Notes: generated by a model from the sequence alone, not told the origin. A stretch of DNA of 28,673 nucleotides from a virus (IMGVR_UViG_3300009481_000069:1-28673), one strand, 5' to 3'; counted from the first letter of the stretch, positions 1 through 5,722 are shown. A program made the numbers and translations.

Positions 1-72
1 ACGACACACCATCGCCGAGATAACCCTTTTTTAAACAGCGTGTTTATAACGGCTTACAAATGGAATAGTTAA

Positions 73-117
73 TTCGGGGGTGAGGGGTCGGAGGTTCAAA
101 TCCTCTCATCCCGACCA
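73..117 (+). other. attP: attP-like site: 3' fragment of tRNA-Pro(CGG)
   Basis: These 45 nt read as the 3' part of a proline tRNA: anticodon loop TTCGGGG (anticodon CGG), variable loop GGGTC, T stem GGAGG/CCTCT around TTCAAAT, 3' acceptor strand CATCCCG, discriminator A and encoded CCA. They closely resemble E. coli proK by eye. The 5' acceptor strand, the D arm and the 5' anticodon stem are absent upstream. Tyrosine integrases commonly use tRNA 3' ends as cores, and int begins its 3' end 33 nt away. A truncated tRNA followed by int is the arrangement of attP, not of attL, where a complete tRNA would be expected. The short AAACA-GCG-TGTTT palindrome at about 38-50 could belong to the arm region. 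Confidence 0.75.
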
Positions 118-149
118 ATTTTCTCATTAAAAAACAATAATTTATATGG

Positions 150-1319
150 TCAATCATTTGACACTCCAGAAAAAAGTAACGGTTTGTGCGGTTTTTGTGC
201 GGTTTTTTCTTCGTAAAACTCCTTAAATTCGCCTGCTTCGAGAAAAGTCATAGGTTTTCTGCCAACTACTTTTTCGCAATTTTCAATCATAGGTTCGAGT
301 GCCTGAGTCGTGAATGCGTAGGTCGCAGTCACCCCTGGAACCACATGCCCCAGCAGTATTTTTATGTCCACTTCGCTCACTCCGTAACGCGCCAGTCGAG
401 TTGCAAAGGTATGTCGAAGGTCATGGACAGTTACATGAGTCAAATTCACTCTCGCCCTGGCCTTTCGCCATGCACTTGCGTTTAACCTTTTAATCTTGTT
501 TCCCTTGTAAGTAAAAACAAACTCAGGATGCTCACCACGCTTTTTCTCAATGATCGATTTGGCAATAGAATTTAAAACGACGATCTTGGGGCGTTCATTC
601 TTATGAAACTCACCAGGAATGCGAAACGCCTTGACCTTGAGCGTCGGAAAATAAATTTCCCAACTCCATTTCAAGTTAGTTATTTCGCCCATCCGAGCGC
701 CTGTATTAACGGCATACAAGGCAGCGTCTTTGAGATGCACTGGGAGTTGCCCAAACAAACGGTCCTGCTCCTCCCAAGTGATGACCGTACCCTGCTTCTG
801 GTTCATATGCTTGATAGGATTTTTCTTAAACTTTTCCATGACAAAATGGCGCTTCTCAGTGATCCACGGAATGCCAGCCTCTTCCCACTCCAGGCATTTA
901 TTCAGAACCTGGCGCACCACCTTAATGTAATCGTTGACCGTGTTTGCCTTGCGGCCTTTATTTTTCAACTCCGCCCTAACAGGGTCAAGCGTGGAATTGT
1001 AAATGTCTTTGATCCGCATGGTCAAAGGAATCACGCACTCTAAATATCTAAACTTTCTTTTTAATTCTTCCTGATTTTTGTGATACGTCGTGTCTAAATA
1101 TTTATTCAACGCTTCCGCCCAGGTTTTGTCCAAACCTACAGACTCGCCTGTTTCGCTCTGTCTTCTTTGCTTAAACCGCAGATCGTCCAGGACTGTTAGT
1201 GCTTCTTTTACGTTATCAGTCTTAGTCGTTTGGCGCACTTCTCGATTGCCGATTGTTGTGTTGATGTGAATGATTTCGCCCCGCCATATAAGCCCCGACG
1301 GGAGTTTCCGTTTTCGCAT
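150..1319 (-). CDS. int: Tyrosine-recombinase integrase
   Basis: This is a site-specific recombinase that would integrate the phage at the tRNA-Pro site and excise it together with the excisionase. The 389-aa length is normal. Residues 1-60 look like an arm-binding domain, about 65-165 a SAM-like core-binding domain, and 180-350 the catalytic domain. The catalytic set is visible: Arg209 in GARMGE, a Lys near 240 in the beta hairpin, His299 and Arg302 in HDLRHTF, His325 in LGH, and the nucleophile Tyr334 in TATYAF. The ATG has a strong SD (AGGAGG, 7 nt away). The gene is last in the leftward operon, its start lies inside the upstream excisionase gene, and its 3' end faces the att fragment. The family is certain; the att assignment is an inference from position. 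Confidence 0.97.
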   Translation of the reverse strand: MRKRKLPSGLIWRGEIIHINTTIGNREVRQTTKTDNVKEALTVLDDLRFKQRRQSETGESVGLDKTWAEALNKYLDTTYHKNQEELKRKFRYLECVIPLTMRIKDIYNSTLDPVRAELKNKGRKANTVNDYIKVVRQVLNKCLEWEEAGIPWITEKRHFVMEKFKKNPIKHMNQKQGTVITWEEQDRLFGQLPVHLKDAALYAVNTGARMGEITNLKWSWEIYFPTLKVKAFRIPGEFHKNERPKIVVLNSIAKSIIEKKRGEHPEFVFTYKGNKIKRLNASAWRKARARVNLTHVTVHDLRHTFATRLARYGVSEVDIKILLGHVVPGVTATYAFTTQALEPMIENCEKVVGRKPMTFLEAGEFKEFYEEKTAQKPHKPLLFSGVSND

Positions 1320-1498
1320 GATCTTGCCTCCTGGGTTTCAAACATGCTGTTGATAAAATCCTCTAAATCGCCCTGGCGAAAAAGGATGTGTTTCCCCAAC
1401 TTTGCTTCCTTTAAATGGGGCCGAATATTAGTATTGAAAAATTTTCTATTGACATTGAGCAAACTTAAACTTTGTTTCAGAGAAATTAACTTTTGCAT
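1208..1498 (-). CDS. xis: Excisionase-like helix-turn-helix protein (Xis/AlpA type)
   Basis: This small protein has an N-terminal winged-helix/MerR-like DNA-binding module of the excisionase/HTH_17 type: MQKLISLKQSLSLLNVNRK, then a recognition-like segment, then the wing GKHILFRQGDLEDFI. It probably binds the att arms and directs the integrase toward excision. The ATG at 1498 (96 aa) follows GGGGTAAG and is preferred over an in-frame TTG four codons upstream. The last 37 codons overlap the start of int in another frame, an unusually long overlap of 112 nt. Because the int start has its own strong SD and a typical N-terminus, the overlap seems real; a shorter functional Xis with a dispensable tail is possible. 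Confidence 0.75.
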   Translation of the reverse strand: MQKLISLKQSLSLLNVNRKFFNTNIRPHLKEAKLGKHILFRQGDLEDFINSMFETQEARSCENGNSRRGLYGGAKSFTSTQQSAIEKCAKRLRLIT

Positions 1499-1623
1499 CT
1501 TACCCCGCAATTAAAGGTGAGCTTGACACGGCCTTGGGCCAGCGGCTCACGGATTGTCCCTCGTTGTTGAACGTCTTCTGCCAACCGTCATTGGCACAAC
1601 TAACCGTGTTCTCTTCGTAATTT
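1499..1623. repeat. Gene-free gap between SSB and xis with two inverted repeats
   Basis: Two potential hairpins lie in this 125-nt gap. One has GTGAGC (1517-1522) and GCTCAC (1545-1550) arms around a GC-rich interior. The other is TGCCAA-ccgtca-TTGGCA (1579-1596). Neither is followed by a convincing U tract on the leftward strand, so they may be weak attenuators, mRNA-processing signals or protein-binding sites controlling xis-int relative to the recombination genes. Confidence 0.4.
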
Positions 1624-2355
1624 TTAAAAATCAATATCGTCTTCGTCATCTTCTTCTGAAACTTCGCCTGCTGTTACCAAAGCCGGAGCGTCTGGGTTAG
1701 CTTCAAAAGTGCTATCGTCAAACCCGCCGCCGCCGTTGTATTCAACTAACTCCCAAACTTGAGCGGCGACGAGTCGAATGCGAATGCCAATCGAAGGCTT
1801 CTGGTAGCCACTCAGCTCGATCTGTAACCGAATTAACGATCCATTTCCAATTTTTGGAATAACATCATATTTTCTGTTTTGAGGATTTCTGACTATAGGC
1901 AAGTTATCCCATTCTTCAATAATATTACCCTGTTTATCCTTTTGTACACCCTTCGCCCATTGTTTGGCTTTCACTTCCCACACGTCGATGAGGTCGCCAT
2001 CGTCATTTCTGATTTGTTTGATTGGTATGGGATTAACCTTGATGTCAGTTTCATCCTGGACAAACTTGACTGCATCTTTAATTTTTCCTTTTTGCTTCGG
2101 AAATTTTTCTAAATGTGCGTCAAGAATGATCTGGCATGCTTCTTTTAGATTTTCTTCGTGCAACTCAGTAATTAATTTTTTAAGACCTTCTGACTCTTTG
2201 CCTGTAAACCTGACGCAAGCCTCGTAGTACCCGCCCTGCTTATATTCAGGGTCCGTTGATGATACCCATCGCGTTTCAGGGTTAGCCAGCTTCGTCCACA
2301 TGGACTTGCCAATTGGAGTCGTTACTTTTTTAAACTGCGTTTCTTTTTTCGCCAT
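1624..2355 (-). CDS. Single-stranded DNA-binding protein, T7 gp2.5-like
   Basis: This 243-aa protein (TPIGKSMWTKLANP near the N-terminus, followed by a beta-rich OB-type body) ends in a strongly acidic tail, EEDDEDDIDF. An acidic tail with a terminal Phe is the hallmark of T7 gp2.5, where it occupies the DNA-binding groove and contacts replication partners. T7 gp2.5 also anneals complementary strands, so here it could act as the annealing partner of the neighbouring exonuclease. The start follows AAGGGAGACAATAA and overlaps the 3' end of the exonuclease gene by 26 nt, which implies translational coupling. The family assignment rests on overall pattern and tail, without a database search. Confidence 0.8.
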   Translation of the reverse strand: MAKKETQFKKVTTPIGKSMWTKLANPETRWVSSTDPEYKQGGYYEACVRFTGKESEGLKKLITELHEENLKEACQIILDAHLEKFPKQKGKIKDAVKFVQDETDIKVNPIPIKQIRNDDGDLIDVWEVKAKQWAKGVQKDKQGNIIEEWDNLPIVRNPQNRKYDVIPKIGNGSLIRLQIELSGYQKPSIGIRIRLVAAQVWELVEYNGGGGFDDSTFEANPDAPALVTAGEVSEEDDEDDIDF

Positions 2356-3232
2356 TTATTGTCTCCCTTTTAAAATTAAAATTGAATCGTCTATCACCTT
2401 TTTTTGTTTGCTTCCATGTACACAGTACTTCGCCGGTGGGCGAGACTATCGTGTCAGCTTCCTGTAAAAAATTTCGCAGGCGGTTTTCCATCAACTGCAT
2501 TTGGGATGCGTAAACTTCTTTCATTTCTTTTTTAACTTCACGTTCTTTCAGATAAGTTAAAACAGTCTCGTCTGCTACCTTGACCTGACCTGGATCACTT
2601 TCCCGCCACTCCTGCTTTAGAGTTGTTGCGGTTGCATTCGAGTCGTCTACGTCTGGGCGTGTGTCGCTCGTCACATGCTCCCAGAACTTTATGCACCTCG
2701 TTAGGTAAAGCTCAATATCATCCTGGGTAAATTCAATCGTGTTGAAGAAAGGATCGCGACGACCATCGGTGAAGACCACGGCAAAGTCCCAGGTCATGCG
2801 CCCTGTCACCAGGGCGTAATGCTTGACTTGAGAGATATAGTACGGTGGCACGATCAAGTTGTCGTCTTCATCCAGCCATTTGCCCATTCCGTCTGCGGTG
2901 ACGGCTTTGCATTCAACCCCTCTATTTGGATCGCCTTCGACCAATCGATCTATATGCCCGCCAATGAAAGGGTATTTCTTATGCTTCAAGGTGCGGTGAA
3001 CCCTGCGGCAAATACGCCCTGAGTGTTCCTCATATTTCTTAACAGCAAATCCTTCCAGCCATTCGCCCAACTCCGTCTTATTATTGCCCTTGAATGTATC
3101 TACAACGCGCCTGGTTTTTATTGCCCAATCACCATAAGCAGAAGAATACATTGAGGTTCCTTCAATTGCTCCGGCGTTTGATCCGGTAATCATACTCAAG
3201 CGGTCTTCTAATTGAGCGGCAGTTAGACTCAT
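2330..3232 (-). CDS. YqaJ-family viral exonuclease (phage recombination)
   Basis: This 300-aa nuclease belongs to the PD-(D/E)XK superfamily, YqaJ/lambda-exonuclease-like. Visible motifs are GGHIDRLV (metal-binding Asp, about residue 94), GVECKAV (the E-x-K motif, about 107-113) and YISQVKHY (the conserved Gln/Tyr helix). It should resect one strand of double-stranded DNA ends to give single-stranded tails. It is coupled at both ends: its ATG overlaps the stop of the small membrane protein gene (TAATG), and its 3' end overlaps the SSB gene. No RecT, Erf or Red-beta gene lies beside it, so the gp2.5-like SSB is the natural candidate for annealing. The C-terminal 80 residues are charged and coiled-coil-like. 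Confidence 0.88.
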   Translation of the reverse strand: MSLTAAQLEDRLSMITGSNAGAIEGTSMYSSAYGDWAIKTRRVVDTFKGNNKTELGEWLEGFAVKKYEEHSGRICRRVHRTLKHKKYPFIGGHIDRLVEGDPNRGVECKAVTADGMGKWLDEDDNLIVPPYYISQVKHYALVTGRMTWDFAVVFTDGRRDPFFNTIEFTQDDIELYLTRCIKFWEHVTSDTRPDVDDSNATATTLKQEWRESDPGQVKVADETVLTYLKEREVKKEMKEVYASQMQLMENRLRNFLQEADTIVSPTGEVLCTWKQTKKGDRRFNFNFKRETINGEKRNAV

Positions 3233-3384
3233 TATTCACCCCTCAAAAACTTTTCCAACTCGGCTGTATCCTCTGCATCCAACTCATCCCAAAATTGCCA
3301 AAAAAGATCGGTGCATATAAAAAGTATCCCTAAAACTGAGGCGCATAAAAACATACTCAAAATAATTGTATTTGTATCACTCAT
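3232..3384 (-). CDS. Small single-pass membrane protein (50 aa), unknown function
   Basis: A short gene encodes about 50 residues: an N-terminal hydrophobic segment (TIILSMFLCASVLGILFIC, about residues 6-24) followed by an acidic tail (DELDAEDTAELEKFLRGE). It is supported by an SD (AAGGA, 8 nt before ATG), an 8-nt overlap with the upstream gene and a TAATG overlap with the exonuclease start. Such operon spacing makes it a real gene. I do not recognise the family. An inner-membrane protein in a recombination operon could act in host interference or superinfection exclusion, but nothing in the sequence proves this. Confidence 0.65.
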   Translation of the reverse strand: MSDTNTIILSMFLCASVLGILFICTDLFWQFWDELDAEDTAELEKFLRGE

Positions 3385-3646
3385 ACCAATATTCCTTTTT
3401 CAGTTTTTCAATCATTTGATTCATGGCCCGTATTTGAACAGACTCTGGATAGCCTTGAATTTCATTGACAATCCACTCGTTAAGAGTAGTATTATAAGCT
3501 TTTAGAAGAAGCGCTTTACCTGACCCGCCAGGAGGTCGGCAAGACGTAGGCGCCGATGGAAACGAACCAGGTAAAGCGCATAAACGAGGTTCTGCGGGAA
3601 CCTCATCTTTAAGTGTATGCAGTTGATTGTTATGGTGAAATTTCAT
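3377..3646 (-). CDS. Hypothetical 89-aa protein with an in-frame hairpin insertion
   Basis: This is the first gene of the leftward operon, with a good SD (AAGGATGAAAATATG). The N-terminal part (MKFHHNNQLHTLKDEV) and the C-terminal part (TLNEWIVNEIQGYPESVQIR, then a charged helix ending EYWYE) look like ordinary protein. The middle, about ALPGSFPSAPTSCRPPGG through SGKA, is encoded by a 69-bp DNA palindrome (3511-3579) and is low-complexity Pro/Gly/Ser. Because 69 is divisible by three the frame is kept. The C-terminal segment resembles short phage helical proteins, but I do not recognise a family. The GGSGK string is not taken as a P-loop because it derives from the palindrome. Confidence 0.55.
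   Translation of the reverse strand: MKFHHNNQLHTLKDEVPAEPRLCALPGSFPSAPTSCRPPGGSGKALLLKAYNTTLNEWIVNEIQGYPESVQIRAMNQMIEKLKKEYWYE
3511..3579. repeat. 69-bp palindromic element with 12-bp perfect terminal inverted repeats
   Basis: GCGCTTTACCTG (3511-3522) is repeated as its exact reverse complement CAGGTAAAGCGC (3568-3579). The 45-nt interior can form two smaller stems (GACC/GGTC at about 3522-3537, CGGC/GCCG at 3537-3555). The whole element would fold as a three-way hairpin, in the manner of REP- or MITE-like palindromic elements. It lies inside an 89-aa coding sequence without breaking the frame. I see no target-site duplication and no second copy in the window. Confidence 0.7.
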
Positions 3647-3677
3647 ATTTTCATCCTTAAATTTTGATTTTAAAAAT

Positions 3678-3706
3678 ACTTTAGAATAAATTTAATATAC
3701 TGTCAA
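3678..3706 (-). promoter_or_regulatory. Leftward early promoter for the recombination/integration operon
   Basis: Read on the minus strand, TTGACA (3706-3701) is followed after exactly 17 nt by TAAAGT (3683-3678), about 30 nt before the SD and ATG of the 89-aa gene. The -35 matches sigma-70 consensus perfectly and the -10 matches four of six positions. The site lies between divergent repressor and operon genes, where a lysogeny repressor would be expected to act. Confidence 0.7.
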
Positions 3707-3712
3707 TAAAAA

Positions 3713-3724
3713 AAATAATTATTT
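3713..3724. promoter_or_regulatory. AT-rich palindrome just upstream of the repressor gene (operator candidate)
   Basis: AAATAATTATTT is a perfect 12-bp palindrome ending 3 nt before the repressor ATG, and a second AT palindrome (TAAATTTA, 3687-3694) overlaps the leftward promoter. Both could be repressor operators. AT-rich palindromes arise easily by chance, so support is limited. Confidence 0.35.
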
Positions 3725-3727
3725 ATT

Positions 3728-4084
3728 ATGGGCATCATTAAGGAGGCTATAAAAAGGGAATGCCGCAAGAAAGGGCTGGCTCAAATCGAGCTGGCGGATA
3801 TGCTGGAGATGAAACCGAGCAACCTGAACAACCAGATTGGTCGCGACGAAAGTGTTCAGTTCAGTCTAATACAAAAAATTTGTCAAAAACTATCTATTAG
3901 TGTAAATATGCTCCTCGACAATGTAGATAAACAAACCGAAAACGAGGAGGAACAGGTGATATTTGACCAGTTAAAAACTATTTTAGAGCATGGGGATGAG
4001 GCGACGGTAGACTTGATTCTTGGCAAGATCACCAGGGAGTACCTGAAGGTATCCCAAAAAAAAGAAAGCAAAAAAGCAGTTTAA
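3728..4084 (+). CDS. Phage repressor-like XRE-family HTH regulator
   Basis: This 118-aa protein has an N-terminal XRE/HTH_3 domain (about 1-62): AIKRECRKKGLAQIELADML is helices 1-2 and the turn, MKPSNLNNQI the recognition-helix region, and LIQKICQKLSISVNMLL the closing helices. A charged C-terminal region (EEEQVIFDQLKTILEHGDEA) probably mediates oligomerisation. There is no LexA-like peptidase domain, so induction by RecA-stimulated self-cleavage is unlikely. It is the only rightward gene in the early region and diverges from the recombination/integration operon, as expected of a CI-like lysogeny repressor. No clear SD precedes the ATG and no better in-frame start exists, so translation may be weak or leaderless. 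Confidence 0.82.
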   Translation: MGIIKEAIKRECRKKGLAQIELADMLEMKPSNLNNQIGRDESVQFSLIQKICQKLSISVNMLLDNVDKQTENEEEQVIFDQLKTILEHGDEATVDLILGKITREYLKVSQKKESKKAV

Positions 4085-4102
4085 AGCCAAAAAAAATAAT
4101 TA

Positions 4103-4134
4103 AGATAGAGGATGTCGCTTATAAACGACACCCC
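4103..4134. terminator. Hairpin between convergent repressor and RHH genes
   Basis: GATGTCG (4111-4117) and CGACACC (4126-4132) form a 6-7 bp stem around an AT loop between two convergent genes. This is the usual place for a bidirectional terminator, but there is no U tract on either strand, so it may instead be a protein-binding palindrome. Confidence 0.35.
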
Positions 4135-4137
4135 ACC

Positions 4138-4363
4138 AGTTAGACTACAAGCTAAATAATATTGAGTTTTGCAAGAGCGTGGCAGATCAAGTCAGTTAGA
4201 CTTACTCCGCGCTCTTTTGCGTCCTCAGTTAGACTCGCCAGCTCCTCTGGTGTTAGACGAAATGTAACGCGCTCACTTCTGCGGTCCTCTGGATCAAGCG
4301 GTGGCCTGCCCCTGGTTTCTTCTTTCAATGTCATAGTAAATTCCTTTTAAAGTTAGTTAGACT
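4138..4363 (-). repeat. Cluster of AGTCTAACT repeats (minus-strand reading)
   Basis: The 9-mer AGTTAGACT (AGTCTAACT on the minus strand) occurs at 4138-4146, 4194-4202, 4227-4235 and 4355-4363, with a fifth copy at 3221-3229. All are in the same orientation. The copies at 4227 and 4355 share a 14-bp identity (AGTTAGACTCGCCA). They fall in intergenic sequence, in one gene in frame and in another gene in a different frame, so codon use alone does not explain them. They may be operators or a short dispersed repeat. Confidence 0.6.
4152..4334 (-). CDS. Ribbon-helix-helix (CopG-like) DNA-binding protein
   Basis: This 60-aa protein has a basic proline-containing N-terminus (RGRPPLDPEDRRSER), then the beta-strand VTFRLTPEE and two helices (LASLTEDAKERG, SLTDLICHALAKL). 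This is the plan of a ribbon-helix-helix repressor, which dimerises through the strand and inserts it into the major groove. An SD (AAAAGGA) precedes the ATG. The gene lies downstream of a small minus-strand gene and converges on the repressor gene. It could act as a Cro- or Arc-like regulator; its operator is unknown, although the AGTCTAACT repeats in and around it are candidates. Confidence 0.72.
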   Translation of the reverse strand: MTLKEETRGRPPLDPEDRRSERVTFRLTPEELASLTEDAKERGVSLTDLICHALAKLNII

Positions 4364-4647
4364 CGCCATCCTTGCGTGTTTCATAAGATGGATTAATATT
4401 GCTTTCCTTGTGAATAGTGAGCATAATTTTATTGTAGGCATCACTAATCGCCACATGGCAAACTTTAGCCCCATCCCTTTCTGTTCCATGCTCATAATTA
4501 AACACCACAACATCTGAAAAAATTAAAGTTTCAAAAAGTTCTTTTTTCTCATGCAAATTTAATGTTTGGTAAAAATTCCCATGATTCCGCTTCGATTATT
4601 CCGTGAAATTTTTCAATATTCGTTGCATGAACATAAAATTTTTGCAT
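4353..4647 (-). pseudogene. Small gene split by a one-base frameshift (two overlapping ORFs)
   Basis: A 32-aa frame starts at the ATG at 4647 with a good SD (AAAGGGA, 7 nt) and ends at 4549 (MQKFYVHATNIEKFHGIIEA...). A second frame runs 4556-4353 (67 aa from a TTG: HEKKELFETLIFSDVVVFNY, then ...YETRKDGESN) and stays open upstream to about 4600 but has no ATG and no SD. Removing one base from the run of five A (plus strand, 4571-4575) joins them into about 97 aa passing through AESWEFYQTLNLHEKKE. The simplest readings are a recent frameshift mutation or a sequencing error in a homopolymer; programmed +1 frameshifting is less likely. Family unknown. Confidence 0.5.
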
Positions 4648-4730
4648 AATATTTCCCTTTTTATAAACACATCATTAATATTATTAATACGCTTAAAAGC
4701 GTGAATAGTAGTAAATCTTGAATAATTTCT

Positions 4731-5459
4731 TTAAGCATATGCAATACCCGCAGCCCGTGCCCCATGCGCTTCAATCGTTATATTTTTAGCTTGTTTTGCG
4801 CCATTGCATAATTTGCAATCAATGCATTGAATGCCGATATCGGATGGGCATGTTATTTCATTTTCAAAATTAATTGCGCCAGGTGGTTTTATGCGAAAAT
4901 ATCGAAAACCTTTTTTAAGTGCTTTTTCGGCAAGCTTTTTTGTTTCAACACTTGCCATAAAATACTTTTTAAGAAAATTAAATTTGCGCTTATTCCACTG
5001 GTGAGTGTATCCGGTAAAATCTTTGCAATTTTTTGCGATCGTTTTAATTAAACATTTCGGCAATGCTGCGGGGTCGCCATAAGCGCCGAAACGAATAATT
5101 AAATTTTTCAGTAATGACATAAAATCCACCATTTTTTGCGTTTCATCTAACATATTGGAAACGGTTAAGGCTGGATTTAATTTGACATAACTTCCGCGCT
5201 TATATGCATTCCATACTGATAACGGCCCTTGAAAAGTTATAACGTAGCATTCTTTTTTTATAGGACAATCGCCACATACCGCGTCATCGTCACCCGTTTT
5301 TTGCGCGATATGAGGCGGGATATCTTTATGCAATATCCACAGCTGCGCCATATTGCCAGTTTTTTTATTAGTACTTTCCAGGGTTAAAATTGCTGCGATA
5401 TTTTCGCCATTAATAGCGCTAGGCCCTTCATATAAAACATAGCCTTTAATTTTTGACAT
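4731..5459 (-). CDS. Cys-rich phage protein resembling the gp88/DUF7227-type family
   Basis: Start chosen at the ATG at 5459 (242 aa) because AGGGAG lies 9 nt upstream; an extension to 5486 has no SD. Two cysteine clusters stand out: CGDCPIKKEC (Cys62, 65, 71) and near the C-terminus TCPSDIGIQCIDCKLC (Cys204, 212, 215, 218), suited to zinc or an Fe-S cluster. Between them are RFGAYGDPAALP and GYTHQW, characteristic of a phage family I recall as gene-product-88-like, of unknown function. Neighbours are small DNA-binding proteins, which suggests an early role in the host takeover or lysogeny region. The leader before the gene is highly structured and may control its translation. Confidence 0.6.
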   Translation of the reverse strand: MSKIKGYVLYEGPSAINGENIAAILTLESTNKKTGNMAQLWILHKDIPPHIAQKTGDDDAVCGDCPIKKECYVITFQGPLSVWNAYKRGSYVKLNPALTVSNMLDETQKMVDFMSLLKNLIIRFGAYGDPAALPKCLIKTIAKNCKDFTGYTHQWNKRKFNFLKKYFMASVETKKLAEKALKKGFRYFRIKPPGAINFENEITCPSDIGIQCIDCKLCNGAKQAKNITIEAHGARAAGIAYA

Positions 5460-5467
5460 TGTTTTAA

Positions 5468-5527
5468 TCTCCCTTTTTTGGTACAAGGGAAATTACCTAC
5501 TCCGACAAAGTTTAGGTAAAATCCCTT
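5468..5527 (-). promoter_or_regulatory. Structured leader of the gp88-like gene: competing hairpins over the SD
   Basis: On the transcript (minus strand), AAGGGA-TT-TTACCTA (5527-5513) can pair with TAGGTAA-TT-TCCCTT (5499-5485), giving 13 bp with one 2x2 internal loop and a 13-nt loop. The same TCCCTT (5490-5485) can instead pair with AAGGGA (5475-5470), which is part of the SD of the gene starting at 5459. The two pairings exclude each other, so the upstream arm would act as an anti-sequestering element. This is the design of a riboswitch or protein/RNA-controlled translational switch. No known riboswitch class is recognised. Confidence 0.5.
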
Positions 5528-5539
5528 ATGTGGATTTAT

Positions 5540-5576
5540 CCCGCCTATCTATTTGCGTAGATATGGCGGGTTTTTT
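5540..5576 (+). terminator. Strong intrinsic terminator reading on the plus strand
   Basis: CCCGCCTATCTA (5540-5551), loop TTTGCG, TAGATA-t-GGCGGG (5558-5570), then TTTTTT. The stem is 12 bp with one bulged T and the U tract is only on the plus strand. All annotated genes nearby are on the minus strand, so either it stops rightward read-through or it ends an unannotated plus-strand transcript. For leftward transcription it is just a stem between the 26-aa gene and the gp88-like gene. Confidence 0.75.
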
Positions 5577-5579
5577 ATG

Positions 5580-5660
5580 CTAATTGGTTAATAATGTTTT
5601 TCCAGTTTTGGGAATTACTCTTAATTCAACCTTTTCGTTTGTTTGAATTACTATTTTCAT
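5580..5660 (-). CDS. 26-aa microprotein
   Basis: ATG at 5660 follows a near-ideal SD (AGGAGG, 7 nt upstream) and opens a 26-codon frame reading MKIVIQTNEKVELRVIPKTG and a short tail. It lies in the same direction between a 58-aa gene upstream and the gp88-like gene downstream. The product would be a short beta-rich peptide without a membrane segment. The strong SD argues that it is translated; it could be a leader peptide for the structured region after it or a small regulatory protein. No family recognised. Confidence 0.5.
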   Translation of the reverse strand: MKIVIQTNEKVELRVIPKTGKTLLTN

Positions 5661-5684
5661 AAGTGCCCTCCTGTAATATTAGAA

Positions 5685-5711
5685 AGTTATTTGAATTCTA
5701 ATAGCTATAAG
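5685..5711. promoter_or_regulatory. Inverted repeat TATTAGAA/TTCTAATA (operator candidate)
   Basis: An 8-bp perfect inverted repeat lies between the 58-aa and 26-aa genes. A related half-site, TATTAGAAATATAATA, sits just upstream of the 58-aa gene start (about 5900-5915), overlapping the -10 region of that gene's promoter. The shared TATTAGAA core suggests a common regulator, possibly the 58-aa protein itself. Confidence 0.4.
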
Positions 5712-5722
5712 ACAAAAAAATA

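Noticed and set aside
73-117. Functional tRNA gene
   Set aside because: The 5' acceptor strand, D arm and 5' anticodon stem are missing; only the 3' part can be aligned with tRNA-Pro.
3511-3579. Integron attC site or hammerhead ribozyme
   Set aside because: The ends do not carry attC core sites (GTTRRRY/RYYYAAC), and the conserved hammerhead core (CUGAUGA...GAAA) is absent on both strands.
3377-3646. P-loop NTPase suggested by GGSGK in the 89-aa protein
   Set aside because: The string is encoded by the 69-bp palindrome, the surrounding residues do not form a Walker A strand-helix, and no Walker B is present.
4331-4513. 60-aa minus-strand frame overlapping the split small gene
   Set aside because: It is out of frame with the better-formed protein, runs into the RHH gene start, lacks an SD and has a shadow-like composition.
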